The notes under the pieces are model-generated. The model saw only the letters and a list, made by a program, of their open reading frames with translations. It made no database searches and was not told where the DNA came from. A DNA stretch of 64,000 nt from Gammaproteobacteria bacterium (lineage in GTDB: Bacteria > Pseudomonadota > Gammaproteobacteria > GRL18): positions 42,991 through 106,990 of the forward strand of contig WFNB01000112.1 of the NCBI GenBank assembly GCA_015488755.1. Reading direction: 5' to 3'. Every line of letters begins with the position of its first letter. Positions within the stretch are counted from its first letter, which is position 1. Made by a program: the position numbers and the translations under genes. Shown here piece after piece: positions 27,205 to 37,183 of the stretch.

Positions 27205-27669
27205 TTAAATATAAAGCGATATCTCTGCATCACTAGCAAATTCAAAAAAGGATACCGCACCAGCATAGCTTGCTTCATCTATAAACGTATTAATATCCAT
27301 TTCAAATAAATCCACCGTCATTTGACAAGCAATAAATTTTACCTCGGCTTCAAGGCATGTTTGTCGTAGTTCTTCCAATGGTGCTACCCCTTTTTCTTCA
27401 ATTTTCTTTTTCATCATAGAGGTGACGAAACTTTGTACACCCGGTAAGATTTGCACAATGACAGGCACAGGGATAGGCATGGGCATCCCAGGATTACCCA
27501 GTGGAGATACTTGTAGGTTAAGATTTTTTTCTAATAACTTTAAGCCATAGAAAGTAAAAAATATTTCTACCTCATAACCCAAAGCCGCAGCAGTTGAGCT
27601 TAATATAAAAGGGGGGTATGCCCAATCAAGAGTACCTTTGGTGGCAATAATGGCCATTTTCTTATTCAC
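27205..27669 (-). CDS. DsrE/DsrF/DrsH-like protein (paralogue 2)
   Basis: A 154-residue paralogue of the facing protein, sharing IATKGTLDW.YPPFIL, FFTFYGL, SMMKK.I, GVAPLEELR and the Cys-bearing ACQMTVDLF, but lacking about 20 residues in the middle. The start is GTG with an AGAGG site eight to nine bases upstream; an ATG four codons later is less well placed. It lies 45 bases after lgt and may be the last gene of an rlmI-lgt-dsrE transcript. Both Cys of paralogue 1 are retained, so both could carry persulfide. Role inferred only from family. Confidence 0.88.
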   Translation of the reverse strand: MNKKMAIIATKGTLDWAYPPFILSSTAAALGYEVEIFFTFYGLKLLEKNLNLQVSPLGNPGMPMPIPVPVIVQILPGVQSFVTSMMKKKIEEKGVAPLEELRQTCLEAEVKFIACQMTVDLFEMDINTFIDEASYAGAVSFFEFASDAEISLYI

Positions 27670-27714
27670 TTTAATCTACCTCTACATAATAAAAGATGCT
27701 ATGTAAAATTAAGC

Positions 27715-28515
27715 TCAGTGCTGATCTTTATTTTGGTAAGATGACCAAAATAAATAACTACCTAAAAGAAACATTGGGAAGGATAAAATCATACCCATGG
27801 TCAGCCAATCCATTGCAATAAAGCCCTTATCTCCCATTTGTGCATCTGGTTGGCGGACGAATTCAATAGAGGTGCGAAATAGGCTATAAACTATTAAAAA
27901 GAGTCCAGAAACCGCTCTTTGAGGCCGTTTTTTACGAGAGTAAAACCATAATAGCGTAAAGAGTATGACTCCTTCTAAGAAGAATTCATATAGCATCGAG
28001 GGATGACGAGGTAAACCCAGTGGATCAGTGGGAAAGATCATTGCCCAAGGTAAATCGGTGGGACGACCCCATAACTCAGCATTGATAAAATTGCCAATAC
28101 GTCCAGCGGCTAAGCCAAAAGGTACCATAACAGCAATAAAGTCAGTGACAGTAAAAAAATCTTTGTGAGTTTTTCGGGCAAATAGCCACATGGCCAGTAA
28201 TACCCCTAAGAGTCCACCATGAAAAGACATACCTCCTTTTTGTACCTGAAATAAGATAAAAGGATGCTGTAAAAAATAATCCAGATTATAAAATAGGGTA
28301 TAGCCAATTCGACCACCAAGAACAACCCCTAAAGCGCCATAAAATAAGAGATCATCTATTTCTTCGTAATTCCAGTTAACATGGGCTTGTTTGGTTTTTA
28401 AGCGAGCAAAAAACCAAAATCCGGCAAAGGCGACTAAATAAGTGATGCCATACCAGTGAATTTGTAGTGGCCCAAGAGAAAGGGCAATGGGGTTAATTTC
28501 AGGATAGGTAATCAT
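27715..28515 (-). CDS. lgt: Prolipoprotein diacylglyceryl transferase
   Basis: A 266-residue inner-membrane enzyme that attaches diacylglycerol to the lipobox Cys of prolipoproteins. The Lgt signature GRIGNFINAELWGRPTDLPW is present near residues 138-157 with the conserved Arg and Asn, and the essential HGGLLG motif near 99-104. About seven hydrophobic segments. Its ATG overlaps the rlmI stop by one base (TAATG), so translation is coupled. Its substrate class is represented in the window by the lipoprotein at 42312-42725. Confidence 0.97.
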   Translation of the reverse strand: MITYPEINPIALSLGPLQIHWYGITYLVAFAGFWFFARLKTKQAHVNWNYEEIDDLLFYGALGVVLGGRIGYTLFYNLDYFLQHPFILFQVQKGGMSFHGGLLGVLLAMWLFARKTHKDFFTVTDFIAVMVPFGLAAGRIGNFINAELWGRPTDLPWAMIFPTDPLGLPRHPSMLYEFFLEGVILFTLLWFYSRKKRPQRAVSGLFLIVYSLFRTSIEFVRQPDAQMGDKGFIAMDWLTMGMILSFPMFLLGSYLFWSSYQNKDQH

Positions 28516-29732
28516 TAGAGATGGCTCACTCTGCTTATAAAAGATTTAATATAAATGGTTTCGGGCATTGCTGGGTGAACTGGGTGGTCAGGCCCCTGAT
28601 GGCCTTGCTCTATTACTTGTAGGTGGCGATTTAGGTGATGCGAACAAGACTGTACTTGTTGCATTAAGGTTTCTTCTGGCATGTGATGAGAGCAAGAGGC
28701 TGAGACCAGTAAAGCATCATCAGTGCATAATTGCATGGCCATTTGATTGACTCGCCGATAAGCATTCATGCCTTCTTTAAAATCTTTTTTGCGTTTAATG
28801 AAAGCAGGAGGATCAACGATAATAATATCAAATTTCTCCCGTTCATGGCGTAAGTGCTTTAGGACATCAAACACATTGCCTTGGATGGAGCTAATATTTT
28901 TAAAATGGTTACTTTTGGCGCTACTATCAAGCCAGTCCAGTGCTTGTTCTGAGGCATCGACACAAAATACTTCGCTTGCGCCTGCTTGAGCTGCTTCAAG
29001 CCCCCAGCCACCAATATAGGAGAATAAATCCAGTACTCGTTTACCTTTTGCATAGTGTTGAACACGTGCTCGATTCATACGATGATCATAAAACCAGCCC
29101 GTTTTTTGCCCTGCTAATAAATTAATTTGAAATTTAGTATTGTTTTCTTCCATTTCAATCATTTCTGCTAAATGACCAACAACAACTTCATTGTATTGAT
29201 CAAGGCCTTCAAGTGTTCTTATATTAACATCATTACGCAGGAGTATGGTCTTAGGTTTTAAGACGCTTTCAAGTGCCTCTATAAGTGCCTGACGTTGTTG
29301 TTCCATACCGGCAGTGGTTATTTGGACAACCAATATATCATTAAAACGATCCACAACAAGACCGGGTAGCAAATCACTTTCACCAAAAATAAGACGATAA
29401 AAGGGTTTGTCGAAGCATCGCTCCCTAAGAGAGAGGGCCATTTTGATGCGTTGTATAAATAATGAGCGATCCAGCCTATTGCTTGTTTTTCTGCTGATAA
29501 TTCGGGCACTGATGAGTGAATGGGGGTTAATATAGGCAAGCCCAAGCGTTTTACCTTGGTGAGAAATAACCACCACTTGTTCGCCAGCAGTAAAGCTTTT
29601 TAAAGGGCTTTTTTGAGTATTGATTTCATTACTATAAACCCAGAGGTGTCCCTGATTAAGGCGACGTTCTTGGCCTTTTCTCAGGTGTACTGATGCCAAG
29701 CTATTAGCTAAGGTGTTACTTGTCATTATCAT
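28515..29732 (-). CDS. rlmI: SAM-dependent rRNA methyltransferase, RlmI-like
   Basis: A 405-residue methyltransferase of the COG1092 group, most similar in layout to RlmI, which makes m5C1962 in 23S rRNA. An N-terminal PUA-like domain (RLNQGHLWVYSNEI near 24-37) precedes a Rossmann domain with LDLFSYIGGWGLEAAQAGA and the catalytic region VDPPAFIKRKKDF, followed by ALLVSASCSHHM with the conserved Cys. Start choice is uncertain: ATG at 29732 or 29726, or an upstream GTG at 29762. First gene of the rlmI-lgt unit. Confidence 0.85.
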   Translation of the reverse strand: MIMTSNTLANSLASVHLRKGQERRLNQGHLWVYSNEINTQKSPLKSFTAGEQVVVISHQGKTLGLAYINPHSLISARIISRKTSNRLDRSLFIQRIKMALSLRERCFDKPFYRLIFGESDLLPGLVVDRFNDILVVQITTAGMEQQRQALIEALESVLKPKTILLRNDVNIRTLEGLDQYNEVVVGHLAEMIEMEENNTKFQINLLAGQKTGWFYDHRMNRARVQHYAKGKRVLDLFSYIGGWGLEAAQAGASEVFCVDASEQALDWLDSSAKSNHFKNISSIQGNVFDVLKHLRHEREKFDIIIVDPPAFIKRKKDFKEGMNAYRRVNQMAMQLCTDDALLVSASCSHHMPEETLMQQVQSCSHHLNRHLQVIEQGHQGPDHPVHPAMPETIYIKSFISRVSHL

Positions 29733-29825
29733 AGGCTCGCATAAAAAGGCTAATGATAACACAAATCAGAGGGTTCTAAAGAGAATGGGATTAGTAAGAA
29801 TAAGAAATTTATTTGCTAAATAGCG

Positions 29826-29852
29826 GCGCCTAAAATTGATTATTTTAGGCGC
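29826..29852 (-). terminator. Hairpin downstream of the cold-shock gene
   Basis: Perfect 10-bp stem GCGCCTAAAA / TTTTAGGCGC, 14 bases after the csp stop codon and upstream of rlmI. No long T-run, but placement suits transcript ending. Confidence 0.6.
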
Positions 29853-29865
29853 AATTGTTTTATTG

Positions 29866-30087
29866 TTAATGTACTTCTGTCAAAGGGATAACATCTTCTG
29901 CTTGCATGCCATTTTTTCCAGGGATTAAATTAAATTCAACATCTGAGCCTTGCTTTAAAGTACGATAGCCATCACCACGAATTGAACGAAAGTGAACAAA
30001 AATATCATCATGATCTTCAATGACAATAAAGCCAAATCCTTTGGCATTATTAAACCATTTTACTGTCCCTACTTCACGCTTTTCCAT
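29866..30087 (-). CDS. Cold-shock domain protein
   Basis: A 73-residue single-domain RNA/DNA chaperone of the Csp family. RNP1-like KGFGFI is at residues 15-20 and RNP2-like DIFVHF near 28-33; KWFNNAKGFG is the standard first strand. The frame extends seven codons upstream, but the ATG at 30087 matches the family. A hairpin GCATCA-TTTTTT-TGATGC (30143-30160) sits about 56 bases before the start in the leader or promoter and could contribute to the cold response. Which E. coli Csp paralogue it equals cannot be decided; CspD-like length and charge are possible. Confidence 0.92.
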   Translation of the reverse strand: MEKREVGTVKWFNNAKGFGFIVIEDHDDIFVHFRSIRGDGYRTLKQGSDVEFNLIPGKNGMQAEDVIPLTEVH

Positions 30088-30240
30088 TGTATATCTCCCG
30101 TAAAACAAATTAATACTTTATTCAGTTGCATTATTTATACACGCATCATTTTTTTGATGCAATACACTGGAAAAAAGTATTTTTTGTTAAGGGGATATTT
30201 GTAGTCCCTGACTGACATTTTTATAAAAAAAGAAAAATTA

Positions 30241-31173
30241 TTAAAATTCCATATCAAAAGTAGCCTTAAAATGAGCTTTGAATTCATCCATGGTAAAGCT
30301 GTGATTCTGAGTGCCATGGTGGGCAATTTTAATCGCCCCCAGTAAGCTGGCAATGCGGCCGGTGATTTCCCAATCTAAATGATTCATAAGCCCATAGAGT
30401 AAGCCACTACGAAAAGCATCGCCACAACCTGTAGGATCAAGCAGGCCTTCAACTTTAACCACGGGGATCATAATATTTTTTTCTGCTGTTATAATTTCAG
30501 CACCAGCACTGCCGCGAGTGATGATTAGGGCATCAACTTGTTGGGCTATTTCAGCAGGTGTCATCTTGGTTTTATCTAAAAATAACTGCATTTCATAATC
30601 ATTTACCGTAAGCCATGTTGCTTGTGTTAAAAAGTTTTTTAAATCATCACCATTAAATAAGGGCATGGCCTGACCGGGATCAAATATAAAGGGGATATTA
30701 GCCTCAGTAAATTGTTGAGCATGTTCTATCATACCCTCACGACCATCGGGTGAGACGATGCCAATGGTGATCCCCTGAGCATCAGAGACTTTATTTTGAT
30801 GTGACTCAGCCATTGCACCGGGGTGAAATGCGGTGATCTGATTATCGTCCTGATCAGTGGTAATAAATGCCTGACCAGTATACGTATCGGCAATTTCTGT
30901 TAAATATTTTTGGGAGATACCGCATTGGTCAAGCCATTGTGCATAAGCGGAAAAATCAGTGCCAACCGTTGCCATGGGGATGCCATCACCACCAAGGAGT
31001 TTAAGTGAGTAGGCAATATTACCCGCACAGCCACCAAATTCACGACGCATATCAGGAACTAAAAATGAGACATTGAGCATATGAATTTTATCGGGCAAAA
31101 TATGGTTTTTAAATTGGTCGGGGAAAACCATAATATGGTCATAGGCAACGGAGCCACAAATAAGTGCAGTCAT
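30241..31173 (-). CDS. PfkB-family carbohydrate or nucleoside kinase
   Basis: A 310-residue ribokinase-fold kinase. It opens with ALICGSVAYDHIM, has the PfkB motif 1-like EFGGCAGNIAYSLKLLGG near 42-59, and the C-terminal signature DPTGCGDAFRSGLLYG near 245-260 with the catalytic Asp. Bacterial relatives are annotated as adenosine-kinase-like or fructokinase-like; substrate is not deducible. The start is the ATG at 31171-31173; the frame extends 19 hydrophobic codons upstream that are not part of the family. Last gene of the minus-strand run behind dgkA. Confidence 0.88.
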   Translation of the reverse strand: MTALICGSVAYDHIMVFPDQFKNHILPDKIHMLNVSFLVPDMRREFGGCAGNIAYSLKLLGGDGIPMATVGTDFSAYAQWLDQCGISQKYLTEIADTYTGQAFITTDQDDNQITAFHPGAMAESHQNKVSDAQGITIGIVSPDGREGMIEHAQQFTEANIPFIFDPGQAMPLFNGDDLKNFLTQATWLTVNDYEMQLFLDKTKMTPAEIAQQVDALIITRGSAGAEIITAEKNIMIPVVKVEGLLDPTGCGDAFRSGLLYGLMNHLDWEITGRIASLLGAIKIAHHGTQNHSFTMDEFKAHFKATFDMEF

Positions 31174-31205
31174 AACAATCCTTATAAAATGAAAGGCTAA
31201 TGGGA

Positions 31206-31565
31206 TTAAAATAGTAAAACAAATAACCAAGTAATAGCGACATTGAGCATGGCTAAAAAGACCGCAGCGGAGCCCATATCTTTTGCCCGACCTGCGAGTT
31301 CATGTTTATCTGGGCTGACCAAATCAACAATGGCTTCAATTGCAGAGTTGAGAATTTCAGCAATAAGCACCATAAACAAACTGCCTATTAACACGGCAGC
31401 ATCCGTCGTACTTTGCGCTAGGTAGATAGCACAGGGCATGAGTATGGCGAGTAATAAAAGTTCTTGGCGAAAAGCGGCTTCATGTTGATAAGCTGCTTTT
31501 AAGCCCTGCATTGAATAGCCTGCTGCGTCAATAATGCGGGCAATGCCGGTTTTACCTGGTTTCAT
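31206..31565 (-). CDS. dgkA: Diacylglycerol kinase
   Basis: A 119-residue trimeric inner-membrane kinase that recycles diacylglycerol to phosphatidic acid. Three hydrophobic helices and the family block EILNSAIEAIVDLVSPDKHELAGRAKDMGSAAVF (residues about 69-102, catalytic Glu and Asp) are clear. It follows gcvPB by eight bases and precedes the pfkB-type kinase by 32, so it probably rides on the glycine-cleavage transcript, an unusual pairing with no evident functional logic. Confidence 0.96.
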   Translation of the reverse strand: MKPGKTGIARIIDAAGYSMQGLKAAYQHEAAFRQELLLLAILMPCAIYLAQSTTDAAVLIGSLFMVLIAEILNSAIEAIVDLVSPDKHELAGRAKDMGSAAVFLAMLNVAITWLFVLLF

Positions 31566-31573
31566 AATATGTG

Positions 31574-33061
31574 TTATTCCTGATGATAAAAATTTAAATC
31601 AAGTTCTCTCGCTGCTTTTACATCGTCTAAGCGTCTCACGGGTAACTCAAAAGGCGCTTCTTTGAGTAAATTAGGTGATTCTTTAGCTTCAGCCTTTATC
31701 TTAATTAGGGTCTCAATAAAGGCATCTAAGTCTGCCATGCTTTCCGTTTCTGTCGGCTCAATTAAAAAACACTCAGGTACTAATAGAGGAAAATAGGTGG
31801 TTGGTGCATGGTAGCCATAGTCTAATAGACGTTTGGCAAAATCCATAGCACTGGTACCATAGTTTTTGGCTTCTTTTCGTAGCGTCAGAATAAACTCATG
31901 ACTGGCTCGTCGTTTAGGGAAGGCCATTTCAAAGTCAGCAGCGACTAAGCGTTTAAACAAATAATTAGCATTTAACGTGGCATAATCGGCCACTCGTTCC
32001 ATACCATCACGGCCAAGTAAGAGGGCATAAATGTAAGCTCGTAATAAAATACCCACATTGCCCATCCAAGCCGATAGGCGACCAATACTCAAAGGCAAGT
32101 CATCTTCATTTAGCCAATAATAGCCCTGCTCATTATGAGCAACAATGGGAATGGGAATAAAGGGTTGTAAGCGCTCACTTACACCAATAGGGCCTGACCC
32201 TGGACCGCCGCCACCATGAGGTGTGGAAAAAGTTTTATGTAAATTCATATGAATGACATCAAAGCCCATATCACCAGGTTTGACTTTACCTAAGATGGCA
32301 TTCAGATTGGCACCATCATAATAAAGCAAGCCACCTGCTTGATGGATAAGCTTGGCAATGTGCTTAATATCACGTTCAAACACCCCGAGTGTGGATGGGT
32401 TGGTCAGCATAATACCAGCAGTCTGAGGGCCTATCATTTTTTCTAAGGCCTGAATATCAATATCACCTTGATCATTAGTGGGAATTTCTTTGACCGTATA
32501 ACCACACATAACGGCTGTGGCAGGGTTGGTGCCATGAGCTGCATCGGGGACAATAATTTCACTGCGCAACGGAGCCTGATTGTGATCATGATAGGCACGG
32601 ATCATGGCCACACCAGCAAACTCACCCTGCGCTCCCGCCATAGGGGTTAATGATACCTGCTGCATTCCCGTTGCTTCTTTAAGAATAGTTTGCAAATCAA
32701 ATAAACAACTCATTATCCCTTGGCTTATGGATGAATGTGCCATAGGATGTCTGGTGCTAAAACCGGGTAACTGTGCCAGAGTATTGCAAACTCTGGGATT
32801 GTATTTCATGGTGCAAGAGCCTAAAGGGTAAAAATGGGTATCAATAGAAAAATTCTTTTGTGATAAACGGGTATAATGACGCAATACTTGCAGTTCGCCT
32901 ACCTGAGGTAAATCTAATGTACTTTTACGTTGTAGGTGTGAGGCTAGAGGATTGTTTTGCTCACTGCCTGTCTTTGGTGCCAATGAACTGCTCTGACGTG
33001 TGTTGTCGGACAAGTCAAAAATAAGAGGTTCTGCATCTTGATCAATAATCCGCTTGCTCAT
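31574..33061 (-). CDS. gcvPB: Glycine dehydrogenase (decarboxylating) subunit 2
   Basis: A 495-residue PLP-bearing half of the split P-protein. The PLP lysine is in [20 protein letters not shown] near residues 272-291. Other marks are [13 protein letters not shown] near 77-89 and [11 protein letters not shown] near 175-185. It pairs with GcvPA to decarboxylate glycine and load the aminomethyl group onto lipoyl-GcvH. Its start overlaps the gcvPA stop by four bases (ATGA), coupling the two halves. Split P-protein is usual in many sulfur and methane oxidisers as opposed to the fused E. coli form. Confidence 0.97.
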   Translation of the reverse strand: MSKRIIDQDAEPLIFDLSDNTRQSSSLAPKTGSEQNNPLASHLQRKSTLDLPQVGELQVLRHYTRLSQKNFSIDTHFYPLGSCTMKYNPRVCNTLAQLPGFSTRHPMAHSSISQGIMSCLFDLQTILKEATGMQQVSLTPMAGAQGEFAGVAMIRAYHDHNQAPLRSEIIVPDAAHGTNPATAVMCGYTVKEIPTNDQGDIDIQALEKMIGPQTAGIMLTNPSTLGVFERDIKHIAKLIHQAGGLLYYDGANLNAILGKVKPGDMGFDVIHMNLHKTFSTPHGGGGPGSGPIGVSERLQPFIPIPIVAHNEQGYYWLNEDDLPLSIGRLSAWMGNVGILLRAYIYALLLGRDGMERVADYATLNANYLFKRLVAADFEMAFPKRRASHEFILTLRKEAKNYGTSAMDFAKRLLDYGYHAPTTYFPLLVPECFLIEPTETESMADLDAFIETLIKIKAEAKESPNLLKEAPFELPVRRLDDVKAARELDLNFYHQE

Positions 33062-34452
33062 GATGACTCCTCATTGTTAATTTGTTGGCAAATAGACCTT
33101 AAGGTGTCTGCAAAAAAGTGCAGTTCTTGCTCAGTTTTTGTTTCCGTAACACAAATAAGCAGCCAGTTTTTTTGCTCAGTTGAGTGCTTATGTGGTGATA
33201 CATCAATACCCCCGACAATATCTTCTTGGGCTAAATAAGACAACACCTTGTCAATAGGTACTGGCAACTGGACAATAAATTCATGAAAAACACGATCTCC
33301 AAAAGGAAAACTCAGGTCAGAATTTTGCTCTAATAAGTGCATCAATGTTTGTGTATTTAAGGCACAGGTGGTGGCTACTTTTTGTAAGCCATCACGACCA
33401 AGAAATGCCAGATACAAGGTAACCGCAGTGGCCATTAAACCTTGATTGGTGCAGATATTTGAGGTTGCCTTGGAACGGCGAATATGTTGTTCACGCGCTT
33501 GTAAGGTGAGAGTGAAGCCTGTTTTGCCTTCCAAATCAACGGTTCTACCAACAAGTCTACCGGGCAGTTGCCGAACCAGTTTTTGTTTGCAGGCTAAAAA
33601 ACCAATATAAGGGCCGCCTGATGACAGTGGAATGCCTAATGCTTGGGCTTCTCCTACCGCAATATCCGCACCGTGCTCACCCCAGTTTCCCGGTGCTTCT
33701 AATAAGGCTAAAGAAATGGGATTGACCTGAGCAATGACCAGTGCCTTATGACGATGTGCCCAGTCGGTAAGTTGGTGCACTTCTTCAAGTGAGCCAAAAT
33801 AATTAGGTTGGGGGATAATTAGGGCAGCAAAGGCATCATCTGGCTTGTTTAACTGTTTATCTAATTGGTTTACTTGAATAGTGCCTGTGCGCTGATCATA
33901 AGGCAGTAGCTCTAATGTAATGCCCTGATTTTTGACGATAGTTTCTACCACTTGTCGATAAACAGGAGATACACTTTCGGGTATTAAAATGCGTTTTGAT
34001 TTGGCTTTACGATTGGCTCGCACAGCCATTAATACCGCCTCGGCTAAACCCGATGCCCCATCGTATAACGAGGCATTAGAAACATCCATTGCGGTGAGAC
34101 TGGCAATCATACTTTGGTATTCGTAGATGACCTGTAAGGTACCTTGGCTGGCCTCTGCCTGATAGGGGGTATAGGCAGAATAAAATTCTCCCCGAGTTGC
34201 AATCTCCCATAAGGCCGCAGGAATATAATGTTCGTAGGCACCACCACCGGCAAAACATAAGGGTGTCCCATCTTGTAATGACTTGGCAAATAGCTGCTGC
34301 TGTACGGCCATCTCTGACTGTCCCAGAGGAATGTTTTGCAACTTGGAACGTAAGTCTTTGGGGATTTCATCGAATAAGTCTTCAATGCTATCCACACCGA
34401 TGGTACGAAGCATCTGAGCAAGGTCATTACTGGTATGTGGTATATAGGGCAT
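33058..34452 (-). CDS. gcvPA: Glycine dehydrogenase (decarboxylating) subunit 1
   Basis: A 464-residue partner of GcvPB with an aminotransferase fold but without the PLP lysine. It starts [15 protein letters not shown], the family opening, with [16 protein letters not shown] near 67-82 and [14 protein letters not shown] near 94-107. In the minus-strand order lipA-gcvT-gcvH-gcvPA-gcvPB. Confidence 0.97.
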   Translation of the reverse strand: MPYIPHTSNDLAQMLRTIGVDSIEDLFDEIPKDLRSKLQNIPLGQSEMAVQQQLFAKSLQDGTPLCFAGGGAYEHYIPAALWEIATRGEFYSAYTPYQAEASQGTLQVIYEYQSMIASLTAMDVSNASLYDGASGLAEAVLMAVRANRKAKSKRILIPESVSPVYRQVVETIVKNQGITLELLPYDQRTGTIQVNQLDKQLNKPDDAFAALIIPQPNYFGSLEEVHQLTDWAHRHKALVIAQVNPISLALLEAPGNWGEHGADIAVGEAQALGIPLSSGGPYIGFLACKQKLVRQLPGRLVGRTVDLEGKTGFTLTLQAREQHIRRSKATSNICTNQGLMATAVTLYLAFLGRDGLQKVATTCALNTQTLMHLLEQNSDLSFPFGDRVFHEFIVQLPVPIDKVLSYLAQEDIVGGIDVSPHKHSTEQKNWLLICVTETKTEQELHFFADTLRSICQQINNEESS

Positions 34453-34485
34453 AGTGGTGTTCCGTAGGACGGCTAAAGACAGAAA

Positions 34486-34881
34486 TTAATGAGCCTCAGA
34501 CTCAACTAATTCTGCGTAGTCATCAGCGCTCATTAAATTATCAACGTGTTCAGCTTTTAAGGGTTGGATACGAAACAGCCAACCTTCATGGTAGGAGTTG
34601 ACATTAATCAGCTCTGGAGAGTCTTCTAAGTCTTCATTAACGGCGATAATTTCACCTTCAATTGGGCAATAAATATCGGAGGCGGCTTTTACGGATTCAA
34701 CTACAGCACAATCCTGTTCGGCTTCAAACTCATCACCGATATCGGGTAATTCGACAAATACCATATCACCCAGTAATCCCTGTGCATGTTCGGTAATGCC
34801 CACAGTCAAAGAGCCGTCTTCTTCTGTACGGATCCATTCATGAGAGGCGGTGTATTTTAATTCTGGTGGAATATTACTCAT
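34486..34881 (-). CDS. gcvH: Glycine cleavage system H protein
   Basis: A 131-residue lipoyl carrier. The lipoylated Lys is in [15 protein letters not shown] near residue 65, flanked by the hairpin [10 protein letters not shown]. It shuttles the aminomethyl group from GcvP to GcvT and needs LipA, encoded at the head of the same run. Thirty-three bases separate it from gcvPA. Confidence 0.98.
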   Translation of the reverse strand: MSNIPPELKYTASHEWIRTEEDGSLTVGITEHAQGLLGDMVFVELPDIGDEFEAEQDCAVVESVKAASDIYCPIEGEIIAVNEDLEDSPELINVNSYHEGWLFRIQPLKAEHVDNLMSADDYAELVESEAH

Positions 34882-34920
34882 TTTTAGTACCTTATTAATT
34901 GAATTAAATGTTGTTTCTGA

Positions 34921-36069
34921 TTACTCGATTATTGGTGGTAAAATTTTTCCGTGACGCACAAAGGGTAATGAAACCACATGTGCTGGCACGAGTTTATTGC
35001 GTATAGCCACTAAGCACTGATCGCCAGTGTTAATAGGAACTCGGGCAAAGCCAATGGCTTTTTGCATGGTTGGTGAAAAACTGCCACTGGTCAGTTCGCC
35101 AGCCTCAGTGCCCTCTACAATAACCTTTTGATGGGCACGTAAGATACCTTTGCCATTGAGTATAAGACCAACAAATTTATAGCGTAAGCCTTCTTTAAGT
35201 TGTTGCTCTAAAGCTGTTCTACCAATAAACAGTCGTTCCTTGTTGCTAAAATCGTTGCTAAAATCCACTGTCCAGCTTAAGCCACTCTCTAAGGGGGTGT
35301 GAGTATCATCCATATCATTGCCATAGAGGTTCATACCCGCTTCTAGGCGTAGGGTATCCCGTGCGCCTAAGCCACAGGGTTTAATACCGACCTTGGCACA
35401 TTGTTCCCACAGATCCTCTACTTGCTCATTGGCACAAATAATTTCATAGCCATCTTCACCGGTATAGCCTGTGCGAGCAATAAATCGTTCATTCTCTTGG
35501 CTTTCATTAAACAATTGGGCATTAAAGGGCTTTAATGTGTCAGCCTGAGTCCTGTCATTTACCAATGCTTGCTGAGCAAGCTGACGAGCATTCGGGCCTT
35601 GTACTGCAATCATAGCTAGATCATCACGCTCACTAAGATCAATGGCCATGCTACCGAGTTGAGTGTGCATCCAAGCCAAGTCTTTTGTTCGTGTGGCAGA
35701 ATTAACAATAAGGCGCACCCAAGTGGGCTGCATGACATAAACAATCAAATCGTCAATTACGCCTCCCTGAGGATTAAGCATACAACTATAAAGTGCTTTG
35801 CCAGGTTGCTGGGCAATTTTAGTAACATCATTGGCCAATAGCTTGGCTAAATAAGCCATGACATCACAGCCGCGTAAATCCACAATGGTCATATGGCAGA
35901 CATCAAACATACCCGCATCTCGCCTGACTTGATGATGCTCTTCAATTTGTGAGCCATAGTGGATGGGCATATTCCAGCCACCAAAGTCCACCAACTTAGC
36001 GCCCATTTTTTTATGGGCATCAATAAGAGGGGTTGTTTTCAGTGGTGTATTATTAATGCTTGTAGTCAC
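34921..36069 (-). CDS. gcvT: Aminomethyltransferase (T protein)
   Basis: A 382-residue tetrahydrofolate-dependent enzyme that releases ammonia and forms methylene-THF from the aminomethyl lipoyl group. MGAKLVDFGGWNMPIHYGS near 22-40 and DAGMFDVCHM near 51-60 are characteristic, as are the later YTGEDGYEI and LRLEAGMNLYGNDMD. It lies between lipA and gcvH. No glycine riboswitch could be recognised upstream of it or of lipA. Confidence 0.96.
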   Translation of the reverse strand: MTTSINNTPLKTTPLIDAHKKMGAKLVDFGGWNMPIHYGSQIEEHHQVRRDAGMFDVCHMTIVDLRGCDVMAYLAKLLANDVTKIAQQPGKALYSCMLNPQGGVIDDLIVYVMQPTWVRLIVNSATRTKDLAWMHTQLGSMAIDLSERDDLAMIAVQGPNARQLAQQALVNDRTQADTLKPFNAQLFNESQENERFIARTGYTGEDGYEIICANEQVEDLWEQCAKVGIKPCGLGARDTLRLEAGMNLYGNDMDDTHTPLESGLSWTVDFSNDFSNKERLFIGRTALEQQLKEGLRYKFVGLILNGKGILRAHQKVIVEGTEAGELTSGSFSPTMQKAIGFARVPINTGDQCLVAIRNKLVPAHVVSLPFVRHGKILPPIIE

Positions 36070-36119
36070 AATAAGTTACTCATTTGTTAGTCTGTGTCTG
36101 AATCGTTAGTGTGGCTACT

Positions 36120-37058
36120 TTAATCTTCAGCATGATAGGATGAACGCACCATAGGACCCGATTTAACCCAACTAAAGCCCAGTTCCTGAGCCATTATTTC
36201 ATATTCTGAAAATTGTTCCAAAGGTAAATACTGTTTTACCGGTAGATGATAGCGAGTGGGTCGAAGATACTGGCCTAAAGCAATTCGGCTGACGTGATTG
36301 GCTCGTAAATCCTGCATGACCTGATAGACTTCATCAGGGGTTTCACCCAGCCCTAAGATAATGGATGATTTGGTTTCTACCTTATCTACCTGTGCGGCTA
36401 GGCGTAACATGGTTAAAGAACGCTCATACTTACTGCCTTTGCGGACTTCTTTATACAAAGAGGGAACCGTTTCGATATTGTGACCCCAGATAAGTTTGCT
36501 GCTATTGTTAGGATTGTTAGAGGCATAAGGTGCCTGCGCCAAGGTGTTACTTACGATATCAATGGCTTGTTCCTGACAGCCTCGAAAGTCAGGAGTTAAA
36601 AATTCTACCCCAATAGTGGCCTTGGTTTTACGTAGCTCCAGCAAGGTCTGGGCAAAAATACCGGCACCACCATCACTGAGCTCGTCACGGTTAACTGAGG
36701 TTAAGACTACAAAATCCAAGTCCATTTCAGCCACAGCCTGAGCAATGCGTTTGGGCTCGGACTGATCAACACTCTGTGGTGAACCGGTTTTAACCGCACA
36801 AAAACCGCAGGCACGAGTGCAAGTATCACCTAAAAGCATGAAGGTTGCGGTGCCACGATTCCAACATTCATTTCGATTAGGGCAATGTGCTTCTTCGCAG
36901 ACAGTGACCAATTGGTTGTTACGCACACTTTGAGCCGTATCAGAATAGTGTGTTTTATCCGTTAAGGCTTGGCGAATATAAGTGGGCATGGATGAGGCAT
37001 TGGCCTTATCAGAATGATCAAAAACAGGGATAATGCGTTGTGCAGGTGTGGTACTCAT
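36120..37058 (-). CDS. lipA: Lipoyl synthase
   Basis: A 312-residue radical-SAM enzyme inserting two sulfurs into octanoyl groups on carrier proteins. The auxiliary cluster CEEAHCPNRNEC near residues 54-65 and the radical-SAM cluster CTRACGFC near 80-87 are complete, and the conserved C-terminal RSSYHA is present. Its place at the head of the gcv run makes sense because GcvH needs lipoate; elsewhere lipA usually sits with lipB. The cluster starts without a recognisable promoter; a palindromic ATACTCT...AGAGTAT lies upstream at about 37122-37143. Confidence 0.96.
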   Translation of the reverse strand: MSTTPAQRIIPVFDHSDKANASSMPTYIRQALTDKTHYSDTAQSVRNNQLVTVCEEAHCPNRNECWNRGTATFMLLGDTCTRACGFCAVKTGSPQSVDQSEPKRIAQAVAEMDLDFVVLTSVNRDELSDGGAGIFAQTLLELRKTKATIGVEFLTPDFRGCQEQAIDIVSNTLAQAPYASNNPNNSSKLIWGHNIETVPSLYKEVRKGSKYERSLTMLRLAAQVDKVETKSSIILGLGETPDEVYQVMQDLRANHVSRIALGQYLRPTRYHLPVKQYLPLEQFSEYEIMAQELGFSWVKSGPMVRSSYHAED

Positions 37059-37183
37059 TATGTTTAATCAATAGCTACTAATCGAGGGCTCATAATACTG
37101 CTTATTTAATAATCAGGCAAATACTCTCTGCACCAAGAGTATGGGGGGGTATTTTAGAATATACTGAGAATGAGCTACTTTTG

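Noticed and set aside
37122..37183. Glycine riboswitch upstream of lipA-gcv
   Set aside because: The leader is short, has a palindrome ATACTCT..AGAGTAT and a G-run but none of the conserved aptamer blocks I know.
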